DNA of 64,000 nucleotides from Firmicutes bacterium OM04-13BH (lineage in GTDB: Bacteria > Bacillota > Clostridia > Lachnospirales > Lachnospiraceae): NCBI GenBank assembly GCA_003481745.1, contig QULP01000005.1, positions 62,001 to 126,000 on the forward strand, written 5' to 3'. The notes under the pieces are model-generated. The model did no database searches. It saw only the letters and a program-made list of their open reading frames with translations, and was not told the DNA's origin. Positions 25,457 to 34,264 of the stretch are shown piece after piece (position 1 is the first letter of the stretch; every line of letters begins with the position of its first letter). The position numbers and the translations under genes are program-made.

Positions 25457-26710
25457 TTAAAATTCCAGACTATTCGCATTCAGCAAGAAATACTTCATTC
25501 CCATGATGACAAAACCTTCATCATTTCTCCAAGGCTTTTTGCTGCCATTTACAATGACGATCTTCTTGAAAGAGTCCGGGATATTACGCAGAGAATTGAA
25601 CTCCTGCGTCTGTTTTTCTTCCGAAGTCATGTCATATGCAACCTGGATATAGTATCTCTGGTTTCCTTGATTCACCACAAAGTCAACCTCCAACTGCTTG
25701 CGAACACGTTTGCCCTCTTTATCCTTATCGAAGATATCCACGACACCCACATCAACATTGTAGCCACGGATCAGCAACTCGTTATAAACAATGTTCTCCA
25801 TGATATGAGTAGGCTCCTGCTGTCTGAAATTCAGACGGGCATTTCTCAGTCCCAGATCAGTAAAGTAGTATTTCAGATTTGCACCGATATACTTTCTGCC
25901 CTTAATATCGTATCGGCTTGCCTTGGAAATCAAAAAGGCATCTGTCAAATGGTCGATATGCTTGGAGATGGTTTTATTAGCATAAGTCATCTGGCGTTCA
26001 CTGGCAAATGTATTGGCAATCTTTGAAGGGTTAGTCGGTGCGCCGATTGCAGATGCAAGCACATCAACCAGAATCCCAATCTCATCCACGTTCTGAATCT
26101 TATTTCTTTCAATAACATCCTTCAGATAGACATTTGCAAAGATGTTCTTCAGATAGTCCGCTTTCTGTCGTTCGCTCTGGAAACTTACGATCTGCGGCAA
26201 TCCTCCGTAGATCATGTAGTCATCCCAGGCATCATCATAATCGCCGTCATAGACAGAATAAAACTCTGCAAAGGAGAGAGGATAGATTCTAATCTCATCA
26301 CCTCTGCCACGGAATTCGGTCACAATGTCGCTGGACAGGAACTTGGAATTACTTCCGGTGACATACACATCAATATTGCTCATGCGGAGCAGGCTGTTCA
26401 GCACTTCCTCAAATCGTGGCATGAACTGCACTTCATCCAAAAGGAGATAATACTTCCCGTCGTCTTTCATGGCATCCTTGATGTACTTGAAGCATACCTT
26501 GGGATCTCTTAATTCCTCGTTCTCAATACCATCCAATGCAATTTCAATAATATGATCAACATCAACGCCGTTCTCCAGTAAGTATCTCTTAAAGATGGTA
26601 AACAGCAAAAAGGATTTGCCACATCTACGAATGCCGGTAATCACCTTTATCATTCCATTATCTTTTCGCTCGATCAGCTGCTGTAGGTAAGCGTCTCTTT
26701 TAATCTCCAT
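25457..26710 (-). CDS. ATP-binding protein, AAA_14/DUF4143 family
   Basis: A 417-residue ATPase. Walker A is GIRRCGKSFLL (about 27-37), Walker B YLLLDEVQFMPRFEEVL, with sensor VYVTGSNSKFL and arginines in GRGDEIRIYPLSFAEFY. The C-terminal half is the nuclease-like DUF4143 fold ending in a PD-(D/E)XK-like LEVDFVVNQGNQRYYIQVAY. Cellular role of the family is unclear. ATG at 26710 was chosen for the GGGGAGTG site; a longer frame upstream crosses a repeated operator. It appears intact and is flanked by gene relics. Confidence 0.88.
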   Translation of the reverse strand: MEIKRDAYLQQLIERKDNGMIKVITGIRRCGKSFLLFTIFKRYLLENGVDVDHIIEIALDGIENEELRDPKVCFKYIKDAMKDDGKYYLLLDEVQFMPRFEEVLNSLLRMSNIDVYVTGSNSKFLSSDIVTEFRGRGDEIRIYPLSFAEFYSVYDGDYDDAWDDYMIYGGLPQIVSFQSERQKADYLKNIFANVYLKDVIERNKIQNVDEIGILVDVLASAIGAPTNPSKIANTFASERQMTYANKTISKHIDHLTDAFLISKASRYDIKGRKYIGANLKYYFTDLGLRNARLNFRQQEPTHIMENIVYNELLIRGYNVDVGVVDIFDKDKEGKRVRKQLEVDFVVNQGNQRYYIQVAYDMTSEEKQTQEFNSLRNIPDSFKKIVIVNGSKKPWRNDEGFVIMGMKYFLLNANSLEF

Positions 26711-26729
26711 CGTTACACTCCCCATTTCC

Positions 26730-26830
26730 GTGCATCTACACACTTTTTAGTAATGAAATTCTATCACAGAACGACCTGAATTTCAATATGTATTCCCATT
26801 TTATGTGCATCTACACACTTTTATGTAATG
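26730..26830 (-). promoter_or_regulatory. duplicated operator-like site upstream of DUF4143 ATPase
   Basis: GTGCATCTACACACTTTT occurs at 26730 and again at 26805, each followed by a TA/ATG stretch and GTAATG, 75 bases apart. The two copies sit just upstream of the ATPase start, as expected for binding sites of a regulator, possibly the ATPase itself. Regulation is inferred. Confidence 0.55.
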
Positions 26831-27033
26831 TTGATAAATATATTTTCAGATTTTTTTGATTGCAGTGTCTATAATCGATTACTCCAATCGTTATTATAGG
26901 TAAACAACAAAAAGAAGATGGTTCCGATGTTTCATTAAATATGTTCGTTAGTCTTTTACGCAAAGGATTTTATCTCCTCTGCGCCCTAATGCTTTTCGGA
27001 TTCAGTTCAACAAACTTGAATTTGGTGTGTGCT
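26831..27033. other. intergenic relic region
   Basis: No gene. On the minus strand a short open tail FKFVELNPKSIRAQRR precedes a TAA near 26970. The AAATTCAAGTTTG motif shared with two other array sites lies at about 27008-27021, just after the flavodoxin gene stop. Confidence 0.35.
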
Positions 27034-27558
27034 TTATAAATTTTTTCCGATCCACTCAAGTTCGTTCATGGAATCCTTATTTTTTTCAAGTTCATCTCTG
27101 GCTGTTGCGTAATATGATTTTTTGAAAAGCATATCCCATGAAAGATATTTTGCCATACAGTCAAACTGCTTATCAATCAGCTCATACTGGATACTGTCTA
27201 CGGGAGAACCACCTACAACAATTGTGCCAACTTTTTTGTTTTTTAACTGCAATCCACGGCAGTAGCACTTATCAATGATAAGTTTCAATTGTGCTGACAT
27301 TCCCCACCAATAAACTGGTGTAGCAAAAAGAATCATATCTGCGGCAGCAATTTTATCAATTGTAGAATTTGTATCATCCTTATCGACGCATCCCTTAGAG
27401 CATTGACAGACACCACATCCCTTGCATGGTGCAATGTTGAGTTTGTCGGGTTCAATGATTTCAATTTTATTCTTTTCTGACGCTCCTTTTATAAATGCAT
27501 TGATTGCTGCCAGCGTATTTCCTTTTCTGGCACTTCCATTAATGATTACAATTTTCAT
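27034..27558 (-). CDS. flavodoxin-fold NAD(P)H-dependent FMN reductase family protein
   Basis: A 174-residue flavodoxin-like protein. The FMN phosphate loop is IVIINGSARKGNTLAAINAF (about 3-22). A cysteine-rich insert reads CKGCGVCQCSKGCVDKDD (ferredoxin-like spacing, as in iron-sulfur flavoproteins). ILFATPVYWWGMSAQLKLII and VGTIVVGGSP complete the FMN site. It may transfer electrons with FMN and a cluster. ATG at 27558 follows GGAGGATACACGC. It begins directly after a gene X/ParB relic, as peptidase E does at 20173. Confidence 0.85.
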   Translation of the reverse strand: MKIVIINGSARKGNTLAAINAFIKGASEKNKIEIIEPDKLNIAPCKGCGVCQCSKGCVDKDDTNSTIDKIAAADMILFATPVYWWGMSAQLKLIIDKCYCRGLQLKNKKVGTIVVGGSPVDSIQYELIDKQFDCMAKYLSWDMLFKKSYYATARDELEKNKDSMNELEWIGKNL

Positions 27559-27574
27559 GCGTGTATCCTCCAAC

Positions 27575-28193
27575 TTCCGATTTGCACATCAAATCGTTTT
27601 CTTCATTCTATCACAACTTCTATTAATCCGCCATCAGTCTTTCGAACCGGGTATCCATGACAATGATAAACTGGCCTGCTCCTGGCAATTCTTGCAGCAT
27701 TTCATCAAGAGTTTTCTGTTTCACATATTTCTGCACATACACCCAACAGGCAACGCTACTGGCTTCTGATACAATGTCAGCTATAGTTTTGCGCATAAGC
27801 TCTTCAAATTCAGCAATTTCTTCTTTTGGAACAACATCATACAGGGTTGGTGCCTGATCCGTTCTCTGTGAAGATTAGAATCCACCATACTTAAAATGGA
27901 ATCATCTTCACTTAATACCCGGATAATCACCGGTACTTTACGATATCCCAGTTTCTCCGCAGCATGTTTTCTTCTGTGGCCGGATATGATCTCATAGTAG
28001 AGTAGCCATCCGGTACTGGTCTGACGATCAGCGGATTTAAAATGCCATACTTCTCAATGCTTTCCTGCAGAAGAAACATTTCCTTATCATCTTTTACTTG
28101 AAATGGATGTTCCTTAAAATGGTGGAGACGTTCAATCTCAATTTCTATGATTCCTTCTTCGTTTTCTCCTGATTGTCTGTTTGGCTCATTCAT
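27575..28193 (-). pseudogene. fusion relic: ParB N-terminus joined to gene X fragment (copy 2)
   Basis: From 28193 the frame encodes MNEPNRQSGENEEGIIEIEI, like the ParB N-terminus at 42023. After PVPDGY a 5-base insertion breaks the frame. DNA homology continues to [13 protein letters not shown] sequence near 27870. There, at the same CTGAT junction as copy 1, it switches to gene X sequence ending near 27623. The 50-base flank down to 27575 matches copy 1. Confidence 0.85.
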
Positions 28194-28658
28194 CTTGACT
28201 CCTTTCCTCCAGGATTCAGGATACTAAAAAATGCCTGCCTGGAACTTTTATAGATAGTAAAGTTCCAAACAGACATTGCTGTTTGACCATTAGCTGTAGC
28301 TAATAGAATTAAATACTGTTTCAGCTAATTTATGTTTGCAGGTTTGGGAGAGATTGTTTCTTTTCCCGCCTTTTCTCTGATTTACATCCCCGAATAAGGG
28401 GTGACAACAGAGCAGAACCCAAATGTTAGCTGAACTTCCTAAAACCCATGTTTGCAAACAGGTGATTTTGATTAGCTGTCAGCTAACAAAAATCGGATTG
28501 CGTTAGCTGGAAATTGATCATTTTGAATGGAATTTTGTGTCACGAACGTGATTAGAAAATAACAAAAGCGTTTGCTGTCAGCTAATCCAGCTAACATTTT
28601 CGAACGCTTTGAAGCCCGTCGCCAAGAGGATTTGAACCTCCGACCCCTCGCTTAGGAG
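28194..28658. repeat. element end repeat, copy of 42024-42487
   Basis: About 465 bases nearly identical to the segment between the ParB gene and tRNA-Arg at 42024-42487, including all TTAGCTG/CAGCTAA sites. It ends with 42 bases of the tRNA 3' part (28617-28658), after which the two copies diverge. This is the signature of an attachment-site duplication. Confidence 0.85.
28617..28658 (-). repeat. att copy: 3' part of tRNA-Arg
   Basis: Forty-two bases match the tRNA-Arg discriminator, acceptor 3' strand, T-arm, variable loop and anticodon-stem 3' half. The 5' half is absent, so it is not a tRNA gene but an att site left by integration. Confidence 0.85.
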
Positions 28659-29008
28659 TTCATCCTGGTACAGAAAACAGCTTGCATTCTATGTCAATCA
28701 AAGTCATTCAAAGCCTTGATTTTACTGCTTTTTCTGTCAATTTCAGAAAAGATAAGAAAACCTGTTTTCATCTGAGGAATTACAGTTTGGGTGGAAAAAT
28801 GGTGGATTTTCCACCATTAGGGTAAAGCCAACCTGTTCCTTCCAATTATAAATGATGACTACCATTACCTGACATTTTACAGTAATGATTATTTGGTTTT
28901 CTTATTAGATCTATGTCTATTATACCGTGCTTGCGGTCAACTGTCGATAACAAATTGACCGCAAATGTATTATTTTTTCTTACGTTTACACTTTGTATCA
29001 CAAAACTT
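28659..29008. other. intergenic region with terminator-like hairpin
   Basis: No supported gene. TTGCGGTCAA (28931-28940) and TTGACCGCAA (28955-28964) form a 10-bp stem followed on the plus strand by ATTATTTTTTCTT. AAAGCCTTGATTTTACTGCTTT near 28710 has the same loop as a hairpin upstream of tRNA-Arg at 42531. Confidence 0.45.
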
Positions 29009-29201
29009 CTACACTTCAAATACTCGGAAGTGTTTCTGAGCAGATTCATATTTCCCTGTTTCGTAATTTAGTATTTTCCATACCGGATTTAATTGCTCGT
29101 CCGTTAACGGAGTAACCTGATTGTCTTTATCCAGCCATGCAAAAATTATCTGTTCTGATTCTATCCAGGTTAAGTTTTTATCCTTCTTTATCTCATCAAT
29201 A
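29009..29201 (-). pseudogene. short unidentified coding relic
   Basis: An open frame of about 63 codons, IKKDKNLTWIESEQIIFAWL, DKDNQVTPLTDEQLNPVWKI and ending HFRVFEV. It has AGGAG upstream but no ATG/GTG/TTG start. It may be the 3' end of a lost gene downstream of the phosphatidyltransferase. Family unknown. Confidence 0.3.
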
Positions 29202-29242
29202 TTCTCCTAAATATTTTTCTAGTCATTGCAATATAAAATTGC

Positions 29243-29815
29243 TTATACAGTCTCTCCCTTAAGAGTCCTGGTATTCTGGATAATATACAGAGCGACCGAT
29301 ATGACCATCATTATAGCGCACAAACCAATCAACAGATCTGATACCATCGGTGTAATGTGGAACCATATAATATGCACCGCTGCAGTTCCATATAATAAAA
29401 AGGTTACTATCTTTCCATGCCAGTCTGCACCATGTACTTTTCCTGTCTTTTGTATCACAAGACATCCACTGACTACCATATACAGCTCCTTACCTGCCAT
29501 TATTACGATTAAAAGAAGCACATGCGGAAAACGAGTAAACAGACAGATTAACATCGCTGCCTGTGTCAGCTTATCAGCCACCGGATCAAGTATTTTTCCT
29601 AAATTACTAATTCTATGGAATCTTCTTGCGATATATCCATCAGCAAGATCCGTAAGACCAGACAGCAATAAGATTTCACCAGCTAACAGAGGATTTTTCT
29701 TTACACAATAACTCCATATAATTACCGGAATCAGACAAAGCCGAAAAAAAGAAAGAAGATTAGGAACCGTAATAATTCTATTCAAATTTTCTTCCTGATT
29801 CACTTCACTCTGCAT
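29243..29815 (-). CDS. CDP-alcohol phosphatidyltransferase (PgsA-like)
   Basis: A 190-residue membrane enzyme. The family signature D-x2-D-G-x2-A-R-x8-G-x3-D-x3-D reads DLADGYIARRF then GKILDPVADK (about 55-80). Four to five membrane helices follow the IITVPNLLSFFRLCLIPVII start typical of phosphatidylglycerophosphate synthase. It would make PGP from CDP-diacylglycerol, feeding phosphatidylglycerol and cardiolipin synthesis. It overlaps the upstream gene by 11 bases and is last in an operon with regulators and a phospholipase-D-type synthase. Confidence 0.88.
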   Translation of the reverse strand: MQSEVNQEENLNRIITVPNLLSFFRLCLIPVIIWSYCVKKNPLLAGEILLLSGLTDLADGYIARRFHRISNLGKILDPVADKLTQAAMLICLFTRFPHVLLLIVIMAGKELYMVVSGCLVIQKTGKVHGADWHGKIVTFLLYGTAAVHIIWFHITPMVSDLLIGLCAIMMVISVALYIIQNTRTLKGETV

Positions 29816-30869
29816 GTACGGTCACCTCACTTTCCTTTTTTTTAGACATAAACCAATAAAATATAACACAAAATGCTAAAGCAAACACAACACCAAAAAC
29901 ATTTTGAATCACTCTAAGACTAACCGCTCCTTGTAGTCCATAAGTCTCTGCAGCAATGGCTAAAGCACCAAATGTGTTAAATACTGCCTGCCAGCCATAT
30001 TGTGCTGAAAATCCTACACCGATTCCACCAAGAATTCCTATATATGCATAGATTGACGAAGGAAGCAGAAAATATAATACTGTAAAACATATAACACCTG
30101 CAATATTTCCGACAATCCTTTTACGGACTCTGTAGTGCATATCTTCCATAAACGGCAAAATCGCGGACATGGCCGCAATACCAGCCCACATTGCACGTGG
30201 CATATTACAAAGTTCTGCAATGCAAAGGACAATCGGTACGCATAAAATCTGACATATCTGCCATTTTGTTCTGGAAGAAGTGATATCAAATTCTTGTATC
30301 AGATCTTTCAGATTTCTTTTATAAGTTCTGTTTTTATGATTTCGATAAAATACAAAGCAGGTAAGTGCTGAACCTAAAGCCATTCCGACTAATCGCATCT
30401 GATAGCTTTTTCCCGTAACATCATAACCATATAGCAGCAGATACCCAAGAACCAATGTAGATTGATTAAACATGAATGGATTATGGCATCCGAACAGAAT
30501 CAACACAGCCAGTGCCGCAATATTTAACAGCATTCCCAATACTGGTGAAAACTGATTTGCTAAATGCGGACATACAGTCATAATTACAAAGAACAAAGCC
30601 AAAAGCATCGTAGATTGTCCGGTGTGGATCCCCAGATCCGCATTCCGAAATACCATAAGGCATAATAAAACTACTACACCCACAATACTATTCTCATTTC
30701 CAAATAAGATACTGAAAATAGTAACAAATAAAAAACAAAATGCCATTGTAACAGCTATCTTTACCAAATATACCAGTATATGATATGATTTTTCTTTCAC
30801 TGTTTCACTCTTTTTCAACAGATTTTTAGAACCTGCCTGATTTAACTGCAATTCCTGATAAAATGTCAT
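29805..30869 (-). CDS. aromatic acid exporter / FUSC-like membrane protein
   Basis: A 354-residue membrane protein with two clusters of hydrophobic helices (ILVYLVKIAVTMAFCFLFVT and following; IVGNIAGVICFTVLYFLLP to the end) separated by a soluble stretch (FYRNHKNRTYKRNLKDLIQE), the FUSC/ArAE layout. Family members export aromatic acids or other amphipathic toxic compounds, which could include bile acids (inference). It overlaps the phosphatidyltransferase gene and follows the histidine kinase gene closely, so it is in the same operon. Confidence 0.75.
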   Translation of the reverse strand: MTFYQELQLNQAGSKNLLKKSETVKEKSYHILVYLVKIAVTMAFCFLFVTIFSILFGNENSIVGVVVLLCLMVFRNADLGIHTGQSTMLLALFFVIMTVCPHLANQFSPVLGMLLNIAALAVLILFGCHNPFMFNQSTLVLGYLLLYGYDVTGKSYQMRLVGMALGSALTCFVFYRNHKNRTYKRNLKDLIQEFDITSSRTKWQICQILCVPIVLCIAELCNMPRAMWAGIAAMSAILPFMEDMHYRVRKRIVGNIAGVICFTVLYFLLPSSIYAYIGILGGIGVGFSAQYGWQAVFNTFGALAIAAETYGLQGAVSLRVIQNVFGVVFALAFCVIFYWFMSKKKESEVTVHAE

Positions 30870-30900
30870 GTAATTCCTCCTCTATCTGTTTTTCTTAAAC

Positions 30901-31944
30901 TTATATGGCCTCATCTTTCTGTATTGGAAGCTCTACAACAAATCTGCATCCACCATATTCCCGGTTTTCTGCCTTGATTGTCCCGCCAGCACTATCTACG
31001 ATCCGTTTCACAAGCGCAAGGCCGAGACCATTTCCTTCTGCTTTGTGAGAACCGTCTGCCTGATAAAATTTATCAAATATTCTGGTTTTCACATCATCCT
31101 CTATTCCCGGTCCTTCATCTTCCAGAATAAACATTACAGAATCCTTTTCCTGCTTCAGAAACATCATAATTGTCCCCTTTGCAGGACTGAACTTAATCGC
31201 ATTATCTAAAAGATTCATCCATATATGCATAAAAAGTCCTTCATTCCCAGTATATTTAACTTCCTCCAGCTCTACCTGGAAACCAATTTCTTTTTCTGTC
31301 CATTTTGTTTCCAATGAAAGAAATGCCTGGCGGATCTGTTCATCCAGACGATATTCTGTTTTTTTCATTGGTATATTCTGATTCTCTAACTTGGATAACA
31401 GCAAAATATTACCAACCAATCCGGAAAGTCTTTGGGTGTTAAATAAGATTTTTTCTACATATTCCTCTTGATCCGGAGACAGTTCTTCTCCCTGAAGCAG
31501 CATTGTATATCCTTCAATGGCATTAATCGGGGTCTTAAACTCATGAGAAACATTAGATACAAAATCCATCTGCAGCACCTCTGTTGCACGAAGTTCTTTT
31601 GTCATAACGTTAAAACTTTGATAAGATTCTCCAACTTCTGCTATACGGCTGTTCGTTTCCAAATGCTGTTCAAAATCTCCCTGAGAAACTTCCTTCATTG
31701 CTTTACTAAGTCTGGTAATTGGTTCCAGTAACTTTGCATTGATAAAGGAAGTGATCAGCCCTGCAATCAATGTATTGAAAATCAAAAGCCAGCCAAGCAC
31801 AGGTATGCCGCCCGGCAGATTAAAAAAATGATTCAAAAAAGCAAATAATAAAGCAGATAGGACTGTTGAAAATACAAGTGCCAGCCAGATTGCACCAGTC
31901 AGACAGGATCGGATCCGCAATCCTTTTTTTTTCTTTTGTTCCAT
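30901..31944 (-). CDS. sensor histidine kinase with HAMP domain
   Basis: A 347-residue kinase. Two membrane helices (AIWLALVFSTVLSALLFAFL and WLLIFNTLIAGLITSFI) have almost no external loop. A HAMP domain (LLEPITRLSKAMKEVSQGDF), H-box NVSHEFKTPINAIEGY (His about 134) and ATPase boxes MNLLDNAIKFSP, DEGPGI and GNGLGLALVKRI follow. A short periplasmic loop suggests membrane-stress sensing. Its ATG overlaps the response regulator stop (TAATG), so the pair is co-translated. Confidence 0.9.
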   Translation of the reverse strand: MEQKKKKGLRIRSCLTGAIWLALVFSTVLSALLFAFLNHFFNLPGGIPVLGWLLIFNTLIAGLITSFINAKLLEPITRLSKAMKEVSQGDFEQHLETNSRIAEVGESYQSFNVMTKELRATEVLQMDFVSNVSHEFKTPINAIEGYTMLLQGEELSPDQEEYVEKILFNTQRLSGLVGNILLLSKLENQNIPMKKTEYRLDEQIRQAFLSLETKWTEKEIGFQVELEEVKYTGNEGLFMHIWMNLLDNAIKFSPAKGTIMMFLKQEKDSVMFILEDEGPGIEDDVKTRIFDKFYQADGSHKAEGNGLGLALVKRIVDSAGGTIKAENREYGGCRFVVELPIQKDEAI

Positions 31945-32615
31945 TATCTTTTTACCACCTTGTATCCAATTCCACGCATTGTTACGATTTCAAAATCCGG
32001 GTTATCTTTAAAACGCTCTCTGATTCTTCCTATATGTACCTCTATTGTATGTGGGTCTACCTCCGTCTCGTATCCCCATACTTCATCCATCAACTGTTGT
32101 TTTGTAAATGTTCTGCCTGGCGAAGCTGCAAGCTTATATAAAAGCAGGAATTCTTTTTTAGGCAAAACAAGACTTTCCTTATCAGTTGTAACCGTCATTG
32201 CATCATAATCAAACTCTGTTGAACCGATCACAATTTTGTGTTCATTCAGTATCTGTGCACGGCGAAGCAGTGCTCCGACTCTTAAAACCATTTCATTCAC
32301 ATTTACCGGTTTTACCATATAATCGTCACCTCCCGAAAGAAATCCCTGGCGCATATCATCAAAGGAACCTTTCGCAGTGATCATAAGCACTGGTATCTGA
32401 TATCCTGCTGAACGAAGTTCTGACACCAGTTCATAGCCATCCATAACCGGCATCATAATATCAGAAATGATCAGATCAATATATTCCTTATCCAATACTT
32501 CTAATGCCTGTGCTCCATCCGATGCATTTTTGACTTGATATCCATTCTTCTCAAGCACTTTTTGGAATAGCTGGCTTAATTCTTTATCATCTTCTACAAT
32601 CAATATTTGAAACAC
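31944..32615 (-). CDS. OmpR/PhoB-family response regulator
   Basis: A 223-residue regulator: LIVEDDKELSQLF, phospho-Asp in LIISDIMMPVMDGYEL, Lys in VKPVNVNEM, and a winged helix ending HTIEVHIGRIRERF and MRGIGYKVV. The start is taken as GTG at 32615 because AAGGAGGAAGGAAAAC precedes it; the longer frame overlaps the upstream gene and lacks a site. It likely controls its own operon through 11-bp direct repeats upstream of the phospholipase-D gene at 34066. Confidence 0.88.
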   Translation of the reverse strand: MFQILIVEDDKELSQLFQKVLEKNGYQVKNASDGAQALEVLDKEYIDLIISDIMMPVMDGYELVSELRSAGYQIPVLMITAKGSFDDMRQGFLSGGDDYMVKPVNVNEMVLRVGALLRRAQILNEHKIVIGSTEFDYDAMTVTTDKESLVLPKKEFLLLYKLAASPGRTFTKQQLMDEVWGYETEVDPHTIEVHIGRIRERFKDNPDFEIVTMRGIGYKVVKR

Positions 32616-32632
32616 GTTTTCCTTCCTCCTTA

Positions 32633-34066
32633 TTAAAACAGATACCTTGCCCATCCAAGCAGATGCTGTACCAAAAATATTTTTCTCTGACGTTTCTTTG
32701 TTAATTCAATTGGCTCTACATGATATGGATCATTATAAGTTCCGCCTTCTAATATCTGGCGGGACACTTTTTCATATTCCATCATGCCCTCTTCCAACTG
32801 TTTATTAATATCTTTACTGCGAATTACAAGCATCAGTTCCGTATCCAGATACGTGCTTCTCATATCCATGTTAAAGGAACCGATTACGGATAGATCATCA
32901 TCAATCAGGATGCTTTTTCCGTGGTAAGAATAGCCGCCTTCATACTCCCAGATATCAATTCCTGTATTTAAAATTCTGTTTCTGTTTCTCGCATAATCAG
33001 CAGAACCAAACGGATTTCCATTGTTGGCAACCGAATTGGTCATGATAGAAAAATCCGGAACTCTCTCCGCAATCTCTTTCCATGTATTATACATCATATC
33101 ATTGCAGATAATATATGGTGTATGAATTTTCACGCGCTCTTTTGCATTTTTCATTAGTTCTCCCAGTTGATACCAGACTACTGGTTCCTTGGGATCTGTG
33201 TGAATAGGATTTGACACTAATGTAATCTTTTCTGTCTCAAAAGTTTCGTCCGTATAATCGGTCTCGCAGATTCTTTCCTTATTCTCTTCAAAATATTTCT
33301 GATAGCCGTTCTGCAGCTCTAAAACTGCGTTCTTTACAGATTTTCTATTTGCCAGTTTTTTATTGTTATGAAAATAACCACTGTCTTCCTGATTCCATAT
33401 GGTTTCAAAATACTCTGACAACTGATTAACTGAATTTTCCTTCTCAGGTTCATCGCAAACCACTAACACGTCTCTGTCATAGTTCTTATGTCCCGGAAAA
33501 TCACCCAGGAAATAATTGTATGTATTTCTTCCCCCAAGAATATATCTCTTTCCATCTGCAATCAAATATTTATCATGCATTCTACCCATCATTTTCCACG
33601 GTTTCAACGGATTGGCCTTATTATACAGTTTAATTTCAACATTCTCATGGGAAGATAATCCATAGAAATACGGATTTCCTTCCATATCAATCCAGCTCTC
33701 CATTCCATCTACTAACAGACGAATATGTACACCTCTGTCTGCCGCATCATGCAGTGCTCCTAAAATCAATTTTCCACTTTCATCGGATTGAAATGCAAAA
33801 GTAGAAAGAATAATGTCTTCTTTTGCATTTCGGATCAAACGCACTCTTTGTAAAAGTGCTTCTGGATTTTTTTCTATGATCACTGCTCGTTCCATATTCT
33901 CACTGCATTCGTTCCATGACCCATTTTTTGTTTCTTTTTTTGTTGTATTGGACACTTCCGGCTGCTTTTTATATGCAACGCAGATTCCGAGCAATTCATA
34001 AAAAGCCACACATAAAAAAATTGCCAGTATAACAAGAAGGATTTTACATATTTTATGCTTTTTCAT
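32633..34066 (-). CDS. phospholipase D-like / cardiolipin synthase family protein
   Basis: A 477-residue membrane-anchored protein with one N-terminal helix (ILLVILAIFLCVAFYELL) and two HKD motifs, MHDKYLIADGKRYILGGRN (about 173-191) and YHGKSILIDDDLSVIGSFN (about 385-403). Two HKD motifs form one active site that moves phosphatidyl groups, as in cardiolipin synthases. It is first in the operon with the two-component system, exporter and phosphatidyltransferase, implying regulated remodelling of anionic lipids. Substrate details are inferred. Confidence 0.85.
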   Translation of the reverse strand: MKKHKICKILLVILAIFLCVAFYELLGICVAYKKQPEVSNTTKKETKNGSWNECSENMERAVIIEKNPEALLQRVRLIRNAKEDIILSTFAFQSDESGKLILGALHDAADRGVHIRLLVDGMESWIDMEGNPYFYGLSSHENVEIKLYNKANPLKPWKMMGRMHDKYLIADGKRYILGGRNTYNYFLGDFPGHKNYDRDVLVVCDEPEKENSVNQLSEYFETIWNQEDSGYFHNNKKLANRKSVKNAVLELQNGYQKYFEENKERICETDYTDETFETEKITLVSNPIHTDPKEPVVWYQLGELMKNAKERVKIHTPYIICNDMMYNTWKEIAERVPDFSIMTNSVANNGNPFGSADYARNRNRILNTGIDIWEYEGGYSYHGKSILIDDDLSVIGSFNMDMRSTYLDTELMLVIRSKDINKQLEEGMMEYEKVSRQILEGGTYNDPYHVEPIELTKKRQRKIFLVQHLLGWARYLF

Positions 34067-34085
34067 TGTACATCACCTGATTCCT

Positions 34086-34140
34086 TTTTATTTCATACTT
34101 ATACAATACAAAGTCAATCTCAATTTAACCTCAACAAGGT
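34086..34140 (-). promoter_or_regulatory. promoter with 11-bp direct repeats
   Basis: On the minus strand TTGAGGTTAAA is followed at once by TTGAGATTGAC and TTTG, then TATAAG about 20 bases before the gene. Tandem 11-bp repeats are typical binding sites of OmpR-family regulators, so the operon is probably autoregulated. Confidence 0.55.
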
Positions 34141-34196
34141 TTGTTTTTTTCATCCATGCAAAATCTTCTTTGTACAACAGACTGTTAGATATAGCA

Positions 34197-34254
34197 AAAA
34201 CGGCCTTTCAAAAACAGTTAACTTCTAAATCAACTGTTTTTTGAAAGGTCGTTT
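34197..34254 (-). terminator. strong intrinsic terminator
   Basis: AAACGGCCTTTCAAAAACAG pairs with CTGTTTTTTGAAAGGTCGTTT, about 21 bp with one GU, directly after the cardiolipin synthase stop (34265). It separates the bile hydrolase-synthetase-synthase block from the next operon. Confidence 0.75.
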
Positions 34255-34264
34255 CATCAGATTC

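Noticed and set aside
28617..28658. possible second tRNA-Arg gene
   Set aside because: Only the 3' half matches; acceptor 5' strand, D-arm and anticodon loop are missing, so it is an att copy.
28846..29049. 67-codon minus-strand frame
   Set aside because: No ribosome binding site, spans a terminator-like hairpin and competes with a more protein-like relic frame at 29009-29201.
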